From the NCBI RefSeq assembly GCF_003667445.1, contig NZ_RCTF01000005.1, positions 213,615-277,614 of the forward strand: a DNA stretch of 64,000 nt, read 5' to 3'. The position numbers and the translations under genes are program-made. Shown one piece after another: positions 16,475 through 28,583 of this stretch (positions are counted from its first letter, which is position 1; each line of letters opens with the position of its first letter). Under the pieces are notes generated by a model, which worked only from the letters and a program-made list of their open reading frames with translations, ran no database searches and was not told where the DNA came from. Source of the DNA: Xanthobacter tagetidis (GTDB lineage Bacteria; Pseudomonadota; Alphaproteobacteria; Rhizobiales; Xanthobacteraceae).

Positions 16475-16976
16475 GTCCGGCGCCGTCACGGCCGATCCCT
16501 TCGTCACCGTCGCCGACGACGCACCGCTGCCGGACGGCGCGGTGATCGTCTCCGCCGCGCGGCTCCTCTCCGGCGACCCGGCGCTCGCCGCCCATCGCGG
16601 CCCGCTGGGCGTCGCCTGGCCGAACAGCTCCGACGTCAGCCTCATCGTGCCGCATCTGCCGCGCCTCGCTTTGGTGGCGCTCGCCTTCCCCAAGTTCCGC
16701 GACGGCCGCGCCTTCAGCCAGGCGCGCCTGCTGCGCGAGCGCTATGGCTTCCGGGGCGAGGTGCGCGCCACCGGCAACGTGCTCCAGGACCAGGTGCTGT
16801 TCATGGCGCGCTCGGGCTTCGACGCCTTCGCGCTGGAGAAGGGCGCGGACGCCGCCGCGTTCAAGGCGGCGCTGGCGCGCTATTCGGTGTTCTATCAGCC
16901 CACCGCCGATGGACGCCCGACGGTGCGCGACCTGAGGTCGGCGGCGCCGGCCCGCACGCTGGAGGCGGCCGAGTGA
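16461..16976 (+). CDS. DUF934 protein, putative sulfite reductase partner
   Basis: A 171-residue DUF934 protein with motifs FPKFRDGRAFSQARLLRERY, GEVRATGNVLQDQVLFMAR and GFDAFALEKG. The family is conserved between cysI and cysH in alpha- and betaproteobacteria. It is often labelled an oxidoreductase, but no cofactor motif or enzymatic proof is visible here. It overlaps cysI by 14 bases and cysH by 4 (GTGA), so expression of the three is translationally coupled. Confidence 0.88.
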   Translation: MPLVKSGAVTADPFVTVADDAPLPDGAVIVSAARLLSGDPALAAHRGPLGVAWPNSSDVSLIVPHLPRLALVALAFPKFRDGRAFSQARLLRERYGFRGEVRATGNVLQDQVLFMARSGFDAFALEKGADAAAFKAALARYSVFYQPTADGRPTVRDLRSAAPARTLEAAE

Positions 16977-17683
16977 ACGCATTCGATCCGGCCGGCCCGC
17001 GCCTCGACGCCGCCGCGCTCGACGCGCGGCTGCGGGCAGCGGCGCCGACCGAGATCATCGCCGCGGCGCTGGACGCATTCCCCGGACGCGTCGCGGCGGT
17101 GTCGTCCTTCGGCACGGAATCCGCGGTGCTGCTGCACCTGATTGCGCAGGTGGACCGGGCGACGCCGGTGCTGTTCCTCGACACCGGCCACCTGTTCCCG
17201 GAGACCCTCGCCTACCGCGACGCGCTGGCAGACCGGCTCGGCCTCACCGGCATCGTCACGTTCCAGCCGGAGGCGCGGGAGCTTGCCGCGCGCGATCCCG
17301 AGAGCGCGCTGTGGGCCGACGATCCCGACGCCTGCTGCGCCTTGCGCAAGGTGGAGCCGCTGGCCCGCGCGCTCGCGCCCTACGGCGCCTGGATCAACGG
17401 CCGCAAGCGCTACCAGGCGGCGACGCGCACCGACATCCCGGTGGTGGAGGCGGACGGCGCGCGGGTGAAGTTCAACCCGCTCGCCGCCATGGCGCGGCCC
17501 GACCTCGAAGGCTACATGGCGGCCCACGATCTGCCGAAGCACCCGCTGGAGGCCTTCGGCTTCGCCTCGGTCGGCTGCATGCCCTGCACCACCCGCGTCA
17601 TGCCCGGCGAGGACCCGCGCGCCGGGCGCTGGCGCGGACGCGCCAAAACCGAGTGCGGCATCCATATCGCCGAGGGAATCTGA
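16973..17683 (+). CDS. cysH: Assimilatory adenylyl-sulfate (APS) reductase, CysH family
   Basis: Reduces activated sulfate to sulfite. The 236-residue PP-loop protein shows [14 protein letters not shown], the [13 protein letters not shown] motif, and the C-terminal catalytic Cys228 in ECGIH. It also has Cys121-Cys122 ([12 protein letters not shown]) and Cys202/Cys205 (GCMPCTTR), the ligand set of a 4Fe-4S cluster. That marks it as the APS-using type rather than the PAPS-using enterobacterial type. GTG start overlaps the previous stop. ATP sulfurylase genes (cysDN), often next in line, are absent here; a terminator follows instead. Confidence 0.93.
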   Translation: MNAFDPAGPRLDAAALDARLRAAAPTEIIAAALDAFPGRVAAVSSFGTESAVLLHLIAQVDRATPVLFLDTGHLFPETLAYRDALADRLGLTGIVTFQPEARELAARDPESALWADDPDACCALRKVEPLARALAPYGAWINGRKRYQAATRTDIPVVEADGARVKFNPLAAMARPDLEGYMAAHDLPKHPLEAFGFASVGCMPCTTRVMPGEDPRAGRWRGRAKTECGIHIAEGI

Positions 17684-17703
17684 AGCACGGCAACGGTTTC
17701 CAG

Positions 17704-17737
17704 ACCGGCGGATGGCCGTTCCGTCCGCCGGTTTTTT
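17704..17737 (+). terminator. Rho-independent terminator after cysH
   Basis: ACCGGCGGA and TCCGCCGGT form a perfect 9-bp stem around an 11-nt loop, followed directly by a run of T. It ends the sulfite-reductase operon before the sulfate-uptake genes. Confidence 0.9.
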
Positions 17738-17867
17738 GTGTCCGGGCATTATCATACTTAAATCTATCGATATTGTAGAAAAATGCGTTGACCCTCCGGA
17801 AAACGGGTGCCATCGTTTGCGCGATCGGATGACTTTGGGGGCTGTTGCAGGCTCCGCAGGAGGTTCC

Positions 17868-18881
17868 ATGACCCACCGTTCCGCCCCCTTCAGCGCCCTG
17901 TTCGCGGGCGTCGCGCTCACGCTGGCCGCCGGCACCGCTTTGGCCGCCGACACGACGCTGCTCAACGTCTCCTACGACCCCACGCGCGAGCTTTATGTGG
18001 ACGTGAACAAGGCATTCGCCGCCGAATGGGCGAAGTCCCACCCCGGCGACACGCTGAAGGTCAACCAGTCGCACGGCGGCTCGGGCAAGCAGGCGCGCTC
18101 GGTGATCGACGGCCTGGAGGCGGACGTGGTGACGCTGGCGCTCGCCTACGACATCGACGCCATCGCCGAAAAGGGCCTCATCGCCAAGGACTGGCAGAAG
18201 CGCCTGCCGGAGAATTCCGCGCCCTACACCTCGACCATCGTGTTCCTGGTGCGCAAGGGCAACCCGAAGAACATCAAGGACTGGGACGACCTGGTGAAGC
18301 CGGGCGTCAAGATCGTCACGCCCAACCCGAAGACCTCCGGCGGCGCCCGCTGGAACTACCTCGCCGCCTGGGGCTACGCGCTCAAGAAGAACGGCGGCGA
18401 CGAGGCCAAGGCGAAGGACTTCGTCAAGGCGCTGTTCAAGAACGCGCCCGTGCTCGACACCGGCGCCCGCGGCTCCACCATCACCTTCGTCGAGCGCGGC
18501 ATCGGCGACGTGCTGCTGGCGTGGGAGAACGAGGCCTATCTCTCGGTGAACGAGCTCGGCCCGGACAAGTTCGACATCATCACCCCTTCGCTCTCGATCC
18601 TCGCCGAGCCGCCCGTGACGGTCGTCGACAAGGTGGTGGAGAAGAAGGGCACGCGCGCCATCTCCGAAGCGTACCTGAAGTTCCTCTACACCCCCGCCGG
18701 CCAGGAGATCGCCGCCAAGAACTATTACCGTCCGCGCGACGAGCAGGTGGCCGCCCGGCACAAGGACACGTTCGCCAAGGTCGATCTGTTCACCATCGAC
18801 CAGGTGTTCGGCGGCTGGCAGAAGGCGCAGAAGACGCACTTCGGCGACGGCGGCGTGTTCGATCAGATCTATGCCAACTGA
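17868..18881 (+). CDS. sbp: Periplasmic sulfate-binding protein
   Basis: Receptor of the sulfate ABC transporter, 337 residues. The signal peptide is clear ([18 protein letters not shown], cleavage near residue 27). Family motifs include [34 protein letters not shown] and [23 protein letters not shown] 17868 has a strong GCAGGAGG site 5 nt upstream; the upstream in-frame extension was rejected. It begins sbp-cysT-cysW-cysA. A hairpin between it and cysT may favour excess binding protein. Confidence 0.95.
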   Translation: MTHRSAPFSALFAGVALTLAAGTALAADTTLLNVSYDPTRELYVDVNKAFAAEWAKSHPGDTLKVNQSHGGSGKQARSVIDGLEADVVTLALAYDIDAIAEKGLIAKDWQKRLPENSAPYTSTIVFLVRKGNPKNIKDWDDLVKPGVKIVTPNPKTSGGARWNYLAAWGYALKKNGGDEAKAKDFVKALFKNAPVLDTGARGSTITFVERGIGDVLLAWENEAYLSVNELGPDKFDIITPSLSILAEPPVTVVDKVVEKKGTRAISEAYLKFLYTPAGQEIAAKNYYRPRDEQVAARHKDTFAKVDLFTIDQVFGGWQKAQKTHFGDGGVFDQIYAN

Positions 18882-18916
18882 CGGCCGGTGCGATCATGGC
18901 ATGGCATGAGGCGGCT

Positions 18917-18940
18917 CCCCTCCCCGCAAGGGGGGAGGGG
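18917..18940. other. GC-rich intercistronic hairpin between sbp and cysT
   Basis: CCCCTCCCC pairs perfectly with GGGGAGGGG around a short GCAAGG loop, with no U-tract. Such hairpins after binding-protein genes often stabilise the upstream mRNA. The core (CTCCCCGCAAGGG) resembles the element between matB and dctP. Confidence 0.6.
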
Positions 18941-19026
18941 TTCTGCGCTCCGGGGCGGCTCGCGATGCGATCGCGCTCGCTTTCTGCGCACGCGCCCATA
19001 GCGCGGGCCAGCCACCTCTCACGCCG

Positions 19027-19899
19027 ATGCAAGACCCGCTCATGACCCCCATCGCCGCCCCCCGCCGCCGCTTCCTTCGCCCGCAGAGCGTACTGCCGGG
19101 GTTCGGCATCACCATGGGGCTGACGCTGACCTGGCTCGGCCTCATCGTGCTGCTGCCGCTCTCGGCGCTGTTCATCAAGACCAGCGAAATCTCGCTGGAG
19201 CGCTTCATCGCCATCGTCACCAGCACGCGCACGCTGCACGCGCTGCAGATCTCGTTCGGCCTGTCGCTGGCGGCGGCGGCGGTGAACCTCGTGTTCGGCG
19301 CCATCGTCGTGTGGGTGCTGGTGCGCTACGACTTCCCGTTCAAGAAGGTGGTGGACGCGCTCATCGACATCCCCTTCGCGCTGCCCACGGCGGTCGCCGG
19401 CATCGCGCTCACCGCGCTCTATGCGCCGAACGGCTGGATCGGCGCTTTGCTGGCGCCGCTCGGCATCGAGGTGGCGTTCACGCCCGCGGGCATCCTCATC
19501 GCCCTCATCTTCATCGGCCTGCCGTTCGTGGTGCGCACCGTGGAGCCGGTGCTGGCCGACCTGGACCGCGAGCTGGAGGAGGCCGCCGCCAGCCTCGGCG
19601 CCTCGCGCCCGCAGGCGCTGTGGCGCGTGGTGCTGCCCTCGGTCTGGCCGGCGCTGCTCACCGGCTTCGCGCTCGCCTTCGCCCGCGCGGTCGGCGAATA
19701 CGGCTCGGTCATCTTCATCGCCGGCAACCTGCCGGGCGTGTCGGAGATCGCGCCGCTGCTGATCGTCATCCGCCTGGAGGAATTCCGCTACGCCGACGCC
19801 ACCGCCATCGCCTGCGTGATGCTGGTGGCCTCGTTCGTGCTGCTGTTCGTCATCAACCGCCTGCAGCGCTGGGCCGAGACGCGGGGCGCCAAGGCATGA
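19027..19899 (+). CDS. cysT: Sulfate ABC transporter permease CysT
   Basis: Inner-membrane subunit of the sulfate/thiosulfate importer, 290 residues with six predicted spans. The ABC-binding EAA loop reads [21 protein letters not shown]. The leading Arg/Pro stretch ([19 protein letters not shown]) is typical. Two starts are possible, ATG 19027 and ATG 19042, and neither has a strong ribosome site. The gene overlaps cysW by ATGA. It pairs with CysW to form the channel. Confidence 0.93.
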   Translation: MQDPLMTPIAAPRRRFLRPQSVLPGFGITMGLTLTWLGLIVLLPLSALFIKTSEISLERFIAIVTSTRTLHALQISFGLSLAAAAVNLVFGAIVVWVLVRYDFPFKKVVDALIDIPFALPTAVAGIALTALYAPNGWIGALLAPLGIEVAFTPAGILIALIFIGLPFVVRTVEPVLADLDRELEEAAASLGASRPQALWRVVLPSVWPALLTGFALAFARAVGEYGSVIFIAGNLPGVSEIAPLLIVIRLEEFRYADATAIACVMLVASFVLLFVINRLQRWAETRGAKA

Positions 19900-20810
19900 G
19901 CGACGCCCTCCACCCCGGCCACGTCCTCGCCAGCGAGGGCCTGCCCACCGGCATCGCGCGCGCCGATGCCGAGCGCCGCGCCGCCGGCAAGTCGGTCCAC
20001 ACCGAGCCCGCCGCCGTGCGCATCGCGCTGGTCCTGGTGGCGCTCGCCTTCCTCGGCCTGTTCATCGGCCTGCCGCTGGTGGTGGTGTTCGTCGAGGCGC
20101 TCAAGCGCGGCGCCGCGGCCTATGTCTCGGCGCTCGCGAACCCGGATGCGCTCGCCTCCATCCGCCTCACGCTGCTGGTGGCCGCCATCTCGGTGGTGGC
20201 GAACCTCGTGTTCGGGCTGGTGGCCGCCTGGGCGATCGCCAAGTTCGAATTTCCCGGCAAGAGCACGCTCATCACCCTGATCGACCTGCCGTTCTCGGTG
20301 TCGCCGGTGGTGGCGGGCCTCGCCTTCGTGCTGCTGTTCGGCGCGCAGGGCCTGTTCGCCGGATATCTCGCGGCGTGGGACGTGAAGATCATCTTCGCCG
20401 TGCCCGGCATCGTGCTCGCCACCATCTTCGTCACCTTCCCGTTCGTCGCCCGCGAGCTGATCCCGCTGATGCAGGAGCAGGGCACGGCGGAGGAGGAGGC
20501 GGCGGTCTCGCTCGGCGCCTCGGGGCTCTCCACCTTCTTCCGGGTGACGCTGCCGAACGTGAAGTGGGCGCTGCTCTACGGGGTGCTGCTCTGCAACGCC
20601 CGCGCCATGGGCGAGTTCGGCGCCGTGTCGGTGGTGTCGGGCCATGTGCGCGGGCTCACCAACACCATGCCGCTGCACATCGAGATCCTCTATAACGAGT
20701 ACCAGTTCGCCGCCTCGTTCGCGGTGGCCTCGCTGCTCGCTCTCCTGGCCCTCGTGACTTTGGTCGCGAAGACCATCCTGGAACACCGTCTCGCCGAGGA
20801 AGACACATGA
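19896..20810 (+). CDS. cysW: Sulfate ABC transporter permease CysW
   Basis: Second channel subunit, 304 residues with six predicted spans. Its EAA loop ([22 protein letters not shown]) and the segment [20 protein letters not shown] are characteristic. An N-terminal extension of about 35 residues precedes the first span. ATG 19896 overlaps the cysT stop, and the 3' end overlaps cysA by ATGA. With CysT, CysA and Sbp it forms the SulT-type transporter. Confidence 0.93.
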   Translation: MSDALHPGHVLASEGLPTGIARADAERRAAGKSVHTEPAAVRIALVLVALAFLGLFIGLPLVVVFVEALKRGAAAYVSALANPDALASIRLTLLVAAISVVANLVFGLVAAWAIAKFEFPGKSTLITLIDLPFSVSPVVAGLAFVLLFGAQGLFAGYLAAWDVKIIFAVPGIVLATIFVTFPFVARELIPLMQEQGTAEEEAAVSLGASGLSTFFRVTLPNVKWALLYGVLLCNARAMGEFGAVSVVSGHVRGLTNTMPLHIEILYNEYQFAASFAVASLLALLALVTLVAKTILEHRLAEEDT

Positions 20811-21856
20811 CCATCGAGGTCGCGGGCGTCACCAAGCGCTTCAAGAAGTTCACCGCGCTCGACAATGTGAGCCTCAATATCCGCTCGGGCGAACTGGTGG
20901 CGCTGCTCGGCCCCTCGGGCTCGGGCAAGACGACGCTTCTGCGCATCATCGCCGGGCTCGAATGGCCGGATGCCGGCGAAGTGCGGTTCGACGGCGAGGA
21001 CGCGCTCGCGCGCTCGGTGCGCGAGCGCAATGTGGGCTTCGTGTTCCAGCACTATGCCCTGTTCCGGCACATGAACGTGTTCGAGAACGTCGCCTTCGGC
21101 CTGAGGGTGCGCAAGGGGGCCGACCGGCTGCCCGAGGCGGCGATCCGCGAGAAGGTGAACACGCTGCTCTCGCTGGTGCAGATCGACTGGCTGGCCGAGC
21201 GCTACCCCTCCCAGCTCTCCGGCGGCCAGCGCCAGCGCGTGGCGCTCGCCCGCGCGCTCGCCATCTCGCCGCGCGTGCTGCTGCTGGACGAGCCGTTCGG
21301 CGCGCTCGACGCCAAGGTGCGCAAGGAATTGCGCCGCTGGCTGCGCCATTTGCACGAGGAACTGCCCGTCACCTCCGTCCTCGTCACCCACGACCAGGAG
21401 GAGGCGCTGGAGCTGGCCGACCGCGTGGTGGTGATGGGCCACGGCAAGATCGAGCAGGTGGGATCGCCCGCCGAGGTCTATGACGCGCCGGCCACCGCCT
21501 TCGTGCACGATTTCATCGGCGAGACCGTGGCATTGCCCGGCGAGGTGCGCGCCGGCGTGCTGTTCCATGACGGCAAGCCGCTCGGCCTCGACGCCGCCGG
21601 CGTCCCGGACGGCCCTGCGCGCATCCTGGCGCGGCCGCACCATGTGGACCTCGCGCCGCCCGGCGAGGCGCCGTTCTCCGGCCGCGTGCTCTCGCTGCGC
21701 ACCTTCGGCCCCACCCGCCGGGCCGACGTGGAGATCGCCGCCGGCTCCGGCAAGGTGGTGGTGGAAGCGGCCGTGCCGCTCGACCTCGCGCTGGAGGCCG
21801 GCGCCGTGGTGGGCCTGAGGCCGCGCGCCTACAAGGTCTTCGCCGCGAACGGCTGA
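20807..21856 (+). CDS. cysA: Sulfate ABC transporter ATP-binding protein
   Basis: ATPase that powers sulfate import, 349 residues. Walker A is [18 protein letters not shown], the signature is [16 protein letters not shown], Walker B is [20 protein letters not shown], and the switch His is in [16 protein letters not shown]-terminal TOBE-like region follows. The ATGA overlap with cysW shows coupling. Only short intergenic DNA follows before a small frame. Confidence 0.95.
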   Translation: MTIEVAGVTKRFKKFTALDNVSLNIRSGELVALLGPSGSGKTTLLRIIAGLEWPDAGEVRFDGEDALARSVRERNVGFVFQHYALFRHMNVFENVAFGLRVRKGADRLPEAAIREKVNTLLSLVQIDWLAERYPSQLSGGQRQRVALARALAISPRVLLLDEPFGALDAKVRKELRRWLRHLHEELPVTSVLVTHDQEEALELADRVVVMGHGKIEQVGSPAEVYDAPATAFVHDFIGETVALPGEVRAGVLFHDGKPLGLDAAGVPDGPARILARPHHVDLAPPGEAPFSGRVLSLRTFGPTRRADVEIAAGSGKVVVEAAVPLDLALEAGAVVGLRPRAYKVFAANG

Positions 21857-21958
21857 CCGGATCGGCGCGCCGGGCGGACCAGATTTCGCCATAGGGGCAT
21901 GGTCTGCTTGCGTGTCCGGCCGTTCCGCCGGTCGCATCGAGGTTCGAGGAGAGGTCCC

Positions 21959-22150
21959 GTGCCGCCGCTCGTCATCGCCGCTCTGGGTGTTCTCGGCGCC
22001 GCCGCTCTGGCGAAGGTGATCGCGTCCGAAAGCCGCCGCGTGAACGAGGCGCTGGCGCGCCGCCGCGCGGCCGAGGACGCGCCCGAGGCGCCGGCGACGC
22101 GCCTGGAACGCGACCCCGCGACCGGCGCCTATCGCCCGCGGCCGGACTGA
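21959..22150 (+). CDS. Small membrane-anchored hypothetical protein
   Basis: A 63-residue frame from GTG 21959, with a GAGGAGAGG ribosome site 4-5 nt upstream. It has one N-terminal hydrophobic span (PPLVIAALGVLGAAALAKVI). A charged tail follows (SESRRVNEALARRRAAED) and ends in ERDPATGAYRPRPD, a Pro/Arg-rich pattern I associate with small conserved rhizobial proteins of unknown function. It is not obviously part of the sulfate operon. No function is proposed. Confidence 0.6.
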   Translation: MPPLVIAALGVLGAAALAKVIASESRRVNEALARRRAAEDAPEAPATRLERDPATGAYRPRPD

Positions 22151-22200
22151 CGCTCCGGCATCCGCCGTCCCTGCCGAAGCCCTTCTGCCGCCGCAGAATA

Positions 22201-22235
22201 CCGTCATGTCCCGGTCGAGCCGGGCCATCCACGCT
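22201..22235. repeat. Palindromic intergenic repeat, diverged copy
   Basis: GTCATGTCCCGGTCGAGCCG followed by GGCCATCCACG. It has the layout of the 6991-7022 repeat with several substitutions. Confidence 0.6.
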
Positions 22236-22391
22236 GGCGGCGAGGCGCTGGCGGAAGCGGCGAACCGCATGCGTGCCAGGGACGCGCGCGAGGTTACCGC
22301 GAATTCACTTCGGTCATCGGCGCTGAACGGCTAATTTGAGCGTGGCGGCGAGACTTTGGCCCTCTCGGCTCTCGCTTTTCGCGCGGTACCC

Positions 22392-23644
22392 ATGTTGCAG
22401 ACGCCCCCTCCCGATCCGTCACGCGCAGACCCGTCCCGCGCAGATCCATCCCGCGCGCGCGCCGGCCTCGCCTTCGCCCCCCGCAGGCGGCCTCTCTGGC
22501 GCCGCGCCGCCATCGTGGCGCTCATCGGCGCGCTCGGCCTCGGCGGCGCCTATTGGTGGAACCGCGGCCGCGAGGCAGCCACCGCCCCCGCTCTCCAGAC
22601 CCAGCGCGTCGTGCGCGGCGACATCGAGCAGCAGGTGACGGCGCTCGCGGTGGTCCAGCCCAAGACCTATGTGGACGTGGGCACCCAGGTCTCCGGCCTG
22701 CTGCGCAAGATTCATGTGGAGATCGGCGACGAGGTGAAGAAGGACCTGCTGCTCGCCGAGATCGACCCCACCGTCTACCAGACCCGCGTCCTGGGCGACG
22801 AGGCCCAGCTCGACAACCTGAAAGCCCAGCTCGCCCAGCAGAATGCGCAGCTCGATCTCGACCGGCTGCGCAACGACCGGGCCCAGAAGCTGCTCGCCTC
22901 CAAGTCCGGCAGCCAGGACGCGGCGGACGCCACCGACGCCACCGTGCGCATCGGCGAGGCCAAGGTCGACGCGCTCAAGGCGCAGATCAAGCAGACCCAG
23001 GCGACGCTGGAGGGCGACCTCGCCAATCTCGGCTACACCAAGATCTTCGCGCCCATGGACGGCACCGTGGTATCGATCGACGCGCGCGAGGGCGGCACGC
23101 TGAACGCCAACATGACCGCCCCGGTGATCCTGCGCATCTCCGACCTCGACACCATGCAGGTGAAGGCGCAGGTGGCGGAGGCGGACATCCCCAAGGTGAA
23201 GGTGGGCATGGAGGTCTACTTCACCACCCTCGGCATGCCGGACCGGCGCTTCACCGCCAAGGTGGTGCAGATACTGCCGACGCCGGAGACCATCAATGAC
23301 GTGGTGCTCTATTCCGTGCTGATCGACGTGACCAACACCGAGCGCCTGCTGATGACCTCCATGAGCGCGCAGGTGTTCTTCCGCCTGGGCAGCGCCAGCG
23401 ACGTGCTGGTGGTGCCGGTCGCGGCCGCCCGCCCGCTGGCCCGCGGTCGCTCGGGCGAGGACCGCAGCCTCGCCATGGTGCGGGTGATGGAGGACGGTGC
23501 GGTGGTGGAGAAGCGCGTGCGCCTGGGCCTTGCCAACCGCACCCATGTGGAGGTGCGCGAGGGCCTCAAGGAAGGCGACGAGGTGGTGACCACCGCCGAC
23601 GTACCGCGCTCCACCCTCCGGATGCCGCCGCCGGGAATGATGCG

Positions 23645-23648
<4 letters not shown>
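22392..23648 (+). CDS. macA: Periplasmic adaptor subunit, MacA-type membrane fusion protein
   Basis: Adaptor of a MacAB-type tripartite exporter, 418 residues. An N-terminal anchor (RRAAIVALIGALGLGGAYWW) is followed by a lipoyl half-motif (VQPKTYVDVGTQVSGLLRKI), a coiled-coil hairpin (QLDNLKAQLAQQNAQLDLDR) and the second lipoyl half (IFAPMDGTVVSIDAREGGTL), then beta-barrel and membrane-proximal domains. ATG 22392 was chosen; an upstream TTG at 22356 is less likely. Residues 8-22 contain a triple DPSRA repeat encoded by three 15-bp units. Its stop overlaps macB (ATGA). No outer-membrane TolC-like gene is nearby. Confidence 0.9.
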
Positions 23649-25633
<1,985 letters not shown>

Positions 25634-25654
25634 CGCGGTTCGAGTGAGCGGGCC

Positions 25655-26590
25655 TCAGTCCTTCGGCGCGGCGAGCGCGACGGTGGGATGCGCCGGCGCG
25701 CCGGCCGCCCCCTCGCGGCGCGCGCGGCGGCTGCGCCGATGCTCCGCCTGGATGGAATAGAGCCCAGCGCCCACCACCAGCACGATGCCGATCCAGGCCC
25801 AGCCGTCCGGCAGCTCCCCGAACACCACGAAGCCGGAGACGATGGCGCCGAACACCAGGACGTAGCGCAGCGGCGAGACCACGCTCACCGGCGCGTTGCG
25901 GAAGGCATAGACCAGAAGCAGCGTGCCGAGCGCGAAGGTCAGCGCCGACACCGCGAGCTGGCCGACCACCAGCGCGGAGGGCAGCCGCCACGGCTCGAAC
26001 GGCGCGCACAGCGCGCAGGCGAGCCCGAGCACGAGCGTGGTGGACACGCCCACCACCGCGCCGGGAATCTCCATGCCGATATTGCGGGTGACGATGTCGC
26101 GCAGCGAGCCGCTCAGCGCCGCCACCAAAGGCAGCAGCGCCACCAGCTGGAACGTCTCAGGGTCCGGCCGCATGACGATCACCGCGCCGGCGAAGCCGAC
26201 CGCGACGGCGCACCATTGCGACACGCTCACCCGCTCGCCGAGCAGCGGCACCGCGAGCGCCACCGTGATCAACGGCGTGGAGAGGTAGATGGTGGTGGTG
26301 GAGGCGATCGGCATCACCGCCAGCGCGCCCACATAGAGGAAGGTGGTCAGCGTATCGAGGCCCGAGCGCGCCAGCACGCGCGGCCGGAACGCATGCAGCA
26401 CCAGCCCGAGCTGGCCCGCCTGCGCCACCAGGGCCAGCAGCAGCAGGGCGGCGAACAGCGAGCGCAGCGCCAGCGCCTGGCTCAGCGGCACATCGTGCAG
26501 GGCGACCTTCAGAAGCGTGTCGTTGGTGATGAACATCACCATCGACGCGATCATGGCCACCATGCCGCGCACGTTGGATGCCGCACTCAT
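25655..26590 (-). CDS. EamA/DMT-family exporter
   Basis: Integral-membrane transporter of the drug/metabolite superfamily, 311 residues with ten predicted spans in two EamA repeats (for example MFITNDTLLKVALHDVPLSQ and SVVSPLRYVLVFGAIVSGFV). ATG 26590 is preceded by GGGGAGG 7 nt upstream; the frame extends further but without homology. It is convergent with macB. Substrates of such proteins include amino acids, nucleosides and lipids. None can be assigned here. Confidence 0.85.
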   Translation of the reverse strand: MSAASNVRGMVAMIASMVMFITNDTLLKVALHDVPLSQALALRSLFAALLLLALVAQAGQLGLVLHAFRPRVLARSGLDTLTTFLYVGALAVMPIASTTTIYLSTPLITVALAVPLLGERVSVSQWCAVAVGFAGAVIVMRPDPETFQLVALLPLVAALSGSLRDIVTRNIGMEIPGAVVGVSTTLVLGLACALCAPFEPWRLPSALVVGQLAVSALTFALGTLLLVYAFRNAPVSVVSPLRYVLVFGAIVSGFVVFGELPDGWAWIGIVLVVGAGLYSIQAEHRRSRRARREGAAGAPAHPTVALAAPKD

Positions 26591-26930
26591 GGCCGAGCCT
26601 CCCCTGCCGTGAGCGGGACGCGGGATGGCGGGTGCGGGATCGGATGGGTCGCTCGGGAGCGCATGGGGCCGCTGGAACTCGGGAAACACCGCCAGGGGCG
26701 GGACGCGGGCGCCGGAGCGGCGCGCCATGGCCTCCAACCTAAAGCGGAAACGTGAAAAGATCGGCAAGGGCCGGCACGACGCACCAGCTTGATTGATCTA
26801 GCCGATTTGCCACGGGAAGGGGTCTGCGCGTTCGGTGGGTCTTGGCCGCGAGCCCGGCGCTCATGGCATGGCGCCGACATGGGCGCGCCGCAATCGGACC
26901 CTGCGTCAGGTCGGCCCGGAGGCGGCCGGC
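26591..26930. other. Intergenic stretch between the EamA gene and moaA
   Basis: About 340 bases upstream of the EamA exporter and downstream of moaA. Long open frames on both strands are GC-codon shadows. A modest AT-rich patch (TTGATTGATCTAGCCGATTT, 26790-26809) could belong to the exporter promoter. I see no gene or RNA. Confidence 0.4.
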
Positions 26931-27992
26931 TCAGCCGCCGGTCATGCTCATGTGGCGGCGCACCGCCGGCTGGCGGGTCTGCCGGTCGATGACGAAATCG
27001 TGGCCCTTGGGCTTGCGGAAGATTGCCTCGTCGATGGCGGTGTCGAGCAATGCGTCGTCCGCCGTGGCGCGCAGCGGCGTGCGCAAGTCGGCCGCGTCCT
27101 CCTGGCCGAGGCACATATAGAGCGTGCCGGTGCAGGTGACGCGCACCCGGTTGCAGCCCTCGCAGAAATTGTGCGTCAGCGGGGTGATGAAGCCGAGCCG
27201 TCCGCCGGTCTCCTTCACCTCCACATAGCGCGCCGGGCCGCCGGTGCGGTAGGCGATGTCGGCCAGCGTGAAGCGCTGCTCAAGCTGCGCGCGCACCTGC
27301 GAGAGCGGCAGATACTGGTCGACCCGCTCCTCGCCCACCTCGCCGAGCGGCATCACCTCGATGAGGGAGAGGTCGTGCCCCTCGCCGTGCGCCCACGCCA
27401 TCATGGAGGCGATCTCGTGCTCGTTCACGTCCTTGAGCGCGACCGCGTTGATCTTCACATGAAGGCCCGCCGCCTTGGCTGCGCGGATGCCCTCCATCAC
27501 CTTGCCGAGATCGCCCCAGCGGGTGATGGCGCGGAACTTGTCCGGGTCCAGCGTGTCGATGGAGACGTTGATGCGCTTCACCCCGCAGGCGGCGAGGTCG
27601 GCCGCGTAGCGGGCGAGCTGGGAGCCGTTGGTGGTGAGCGTCAGTTCTTCGAGCTGGCCGCTCTCCATGTGGCGGGACAGCGCGCGGAACAGGGTCATCA
27701 CGTCGCGCCGCACCAAAGGCTCGCCGCCGGTGAGGCGCAGCTTGCGCACGCCGCGGCGCACGAAGGCCGAGCACAGCCGGTCCAGCTCTTCGAGCGTGAG
27801 CAGGTCCTGCTTGGGCAGGAAGGTCATGTGCTCCGCCATGCAATAGACGCAGCGGAAGTCGCACCGGTCGGTGACCGAGACGCGCAGATAGGTGACGGCG
27901 CGGCCGAACGTGTCCACCAGCGGCGCAGCCTGCGCGGCGGCGGCCGGTCGGTCGATCAGGTCCCTGAGCACGCCTGGCTTGTGGTCCACCAC
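26931..27992 (-). CDS. moaA: GTP 3',8-cyclase, molybdenum cofactor biosynthesis
   Basis: Radical-SAM enzyme catalysing the first step of molybdopterin synthesis from GTP. The 353-residue protein has the SAM cluster motif at Cys44, Cys48 and Cys51 (CDFRCVYC). The C-terminal second cluster reads [18 protein letters not shown]. The protein ends in the essential Gly-Gly tail. The start is one of two adjacent GTG codons (27992 or 27995), preceded by GAGGAG. No other moa genes are adjacent. The DUF971 gene is divergent, about 170-190 bases away. Confidence 0.95.
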   Translation of the reverse strand: MVDHKPGVLRDLIDRPAAAAQAAPLVDTFGRAVTYLRVSVTDRCDFRCVYCMAEHMTFLPKQDLLTLEELDRLCSAFVRRGVRKLRLTGGEPLVRRDVMTLFRALSRHMESGQLEELTLTTNGSQLARYAADLAACGVKRINVSIDTLDPDKFRAITRWGDLGKVMEGIRAAKAAGLHVKINAVALKDVNEHEIASMMAWAHGEGHDLSLIEVMPLGEVGEERVDQYLPLSQVRAQLEQRFTLADIAYRTGGPARYVEVKETGGRLGFITPLTHNFCEGCNRVRVTCTGTLYMCLGQEDAADLRTPLRATADDALLDTAIDEAIFRKPKGHDFVIDRQTRQPAVRRHMSMTGG

Positions 27993-28183
27993 TGGCTCCT
28001 CGCGTCGTTCTCCCGCGTCGCCCCACAGGCCGGCTTCAGGGCCGGCCTCGGCGCATCATGCGCCCGCTGCCGAGAAGGCGTGCGGACGACGCTCCGTGAT
28101 TATATATCGTATGCAGCGCGCCGATGGGTAGGCGCGTCGCGGCACATTTGCGTGCGGCCATGCAACAAAGGGAGCGCAAACCC

Positions 28184-28573
28184 GTGCCGGACATCGAAAC
28201 CACATCGCCCTCGGGCCCCGCCGACGCCTGGCCGACGGAACTGCGGGTGGTCGAAGGCAAGCACGCTCTGGCCGTGACGTTCGAGGACGGCGCGTCCTTC
28301 ATCCTGCCGGCGGAATATCTGCGGGTGGAAAGCCCGTCCGCCGAGGTGCAGGGCCACGCGCCGGACGAGAAGATCACCGTTCCCGGCAAGCGCCGCGTGC
28401 GCATCGCCGCCGTCGAGCCGGTGGGCAATTACGCGGTGCGGCTCCAGTTCGACGACGGCCACGGCACCGGAATCTATACGTGGCCGCTGCTCCACGCCCT
28501 CGGCAGCGAGCAGGAGGCGCGCTTCGCCGCCTATCTCGCCGAGCTGGAGCGCCAGGACCTCTCGCGCGGCTGA
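28184..28573 (+). CDS. DUF971 / gamma-butyrobetaine hydroxylase N-terminal-like protein
   Basis: A 129-residue stand-alone GBBH-like N-terminal (DUF971) domain: PTELRVVEGKHALAVTFEDG, ILPAEYLRVESPSAEVQGH and VGNYAVRLQFDDGHGTGIYT. Stand-alone members are often found with Mo-cofactor or Fe-S assembly genes; their role is not established. The nearby divergent moaA fits that pattern. GTG 28184 has AAAGGGAG upstream. ATG 28160 in the same frame is an alternative start adding eight residues. Confidence 0.8.
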   Translation: MPDIETTSPSGPADAWPTELRVVEGKHALAVTFEDGASFILPAEYLRVESPSAEVQGHAPDEKITVPGKRRVRIAAVEPVGNYAVRLQFDDGHGTGIYTWPLLHALGSEQEARFAAYLAELERQDLSRG

Positions 28574-28583
28574 GCGGCGGCGC

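Noticed and set aside
17760..17820. Promoter boxes upstream of sbp (TTGACC at 17788-17793)
   Set aside because: The matching -10 (ATCGTT) is weak and spacing is 18; not strong enough to list.
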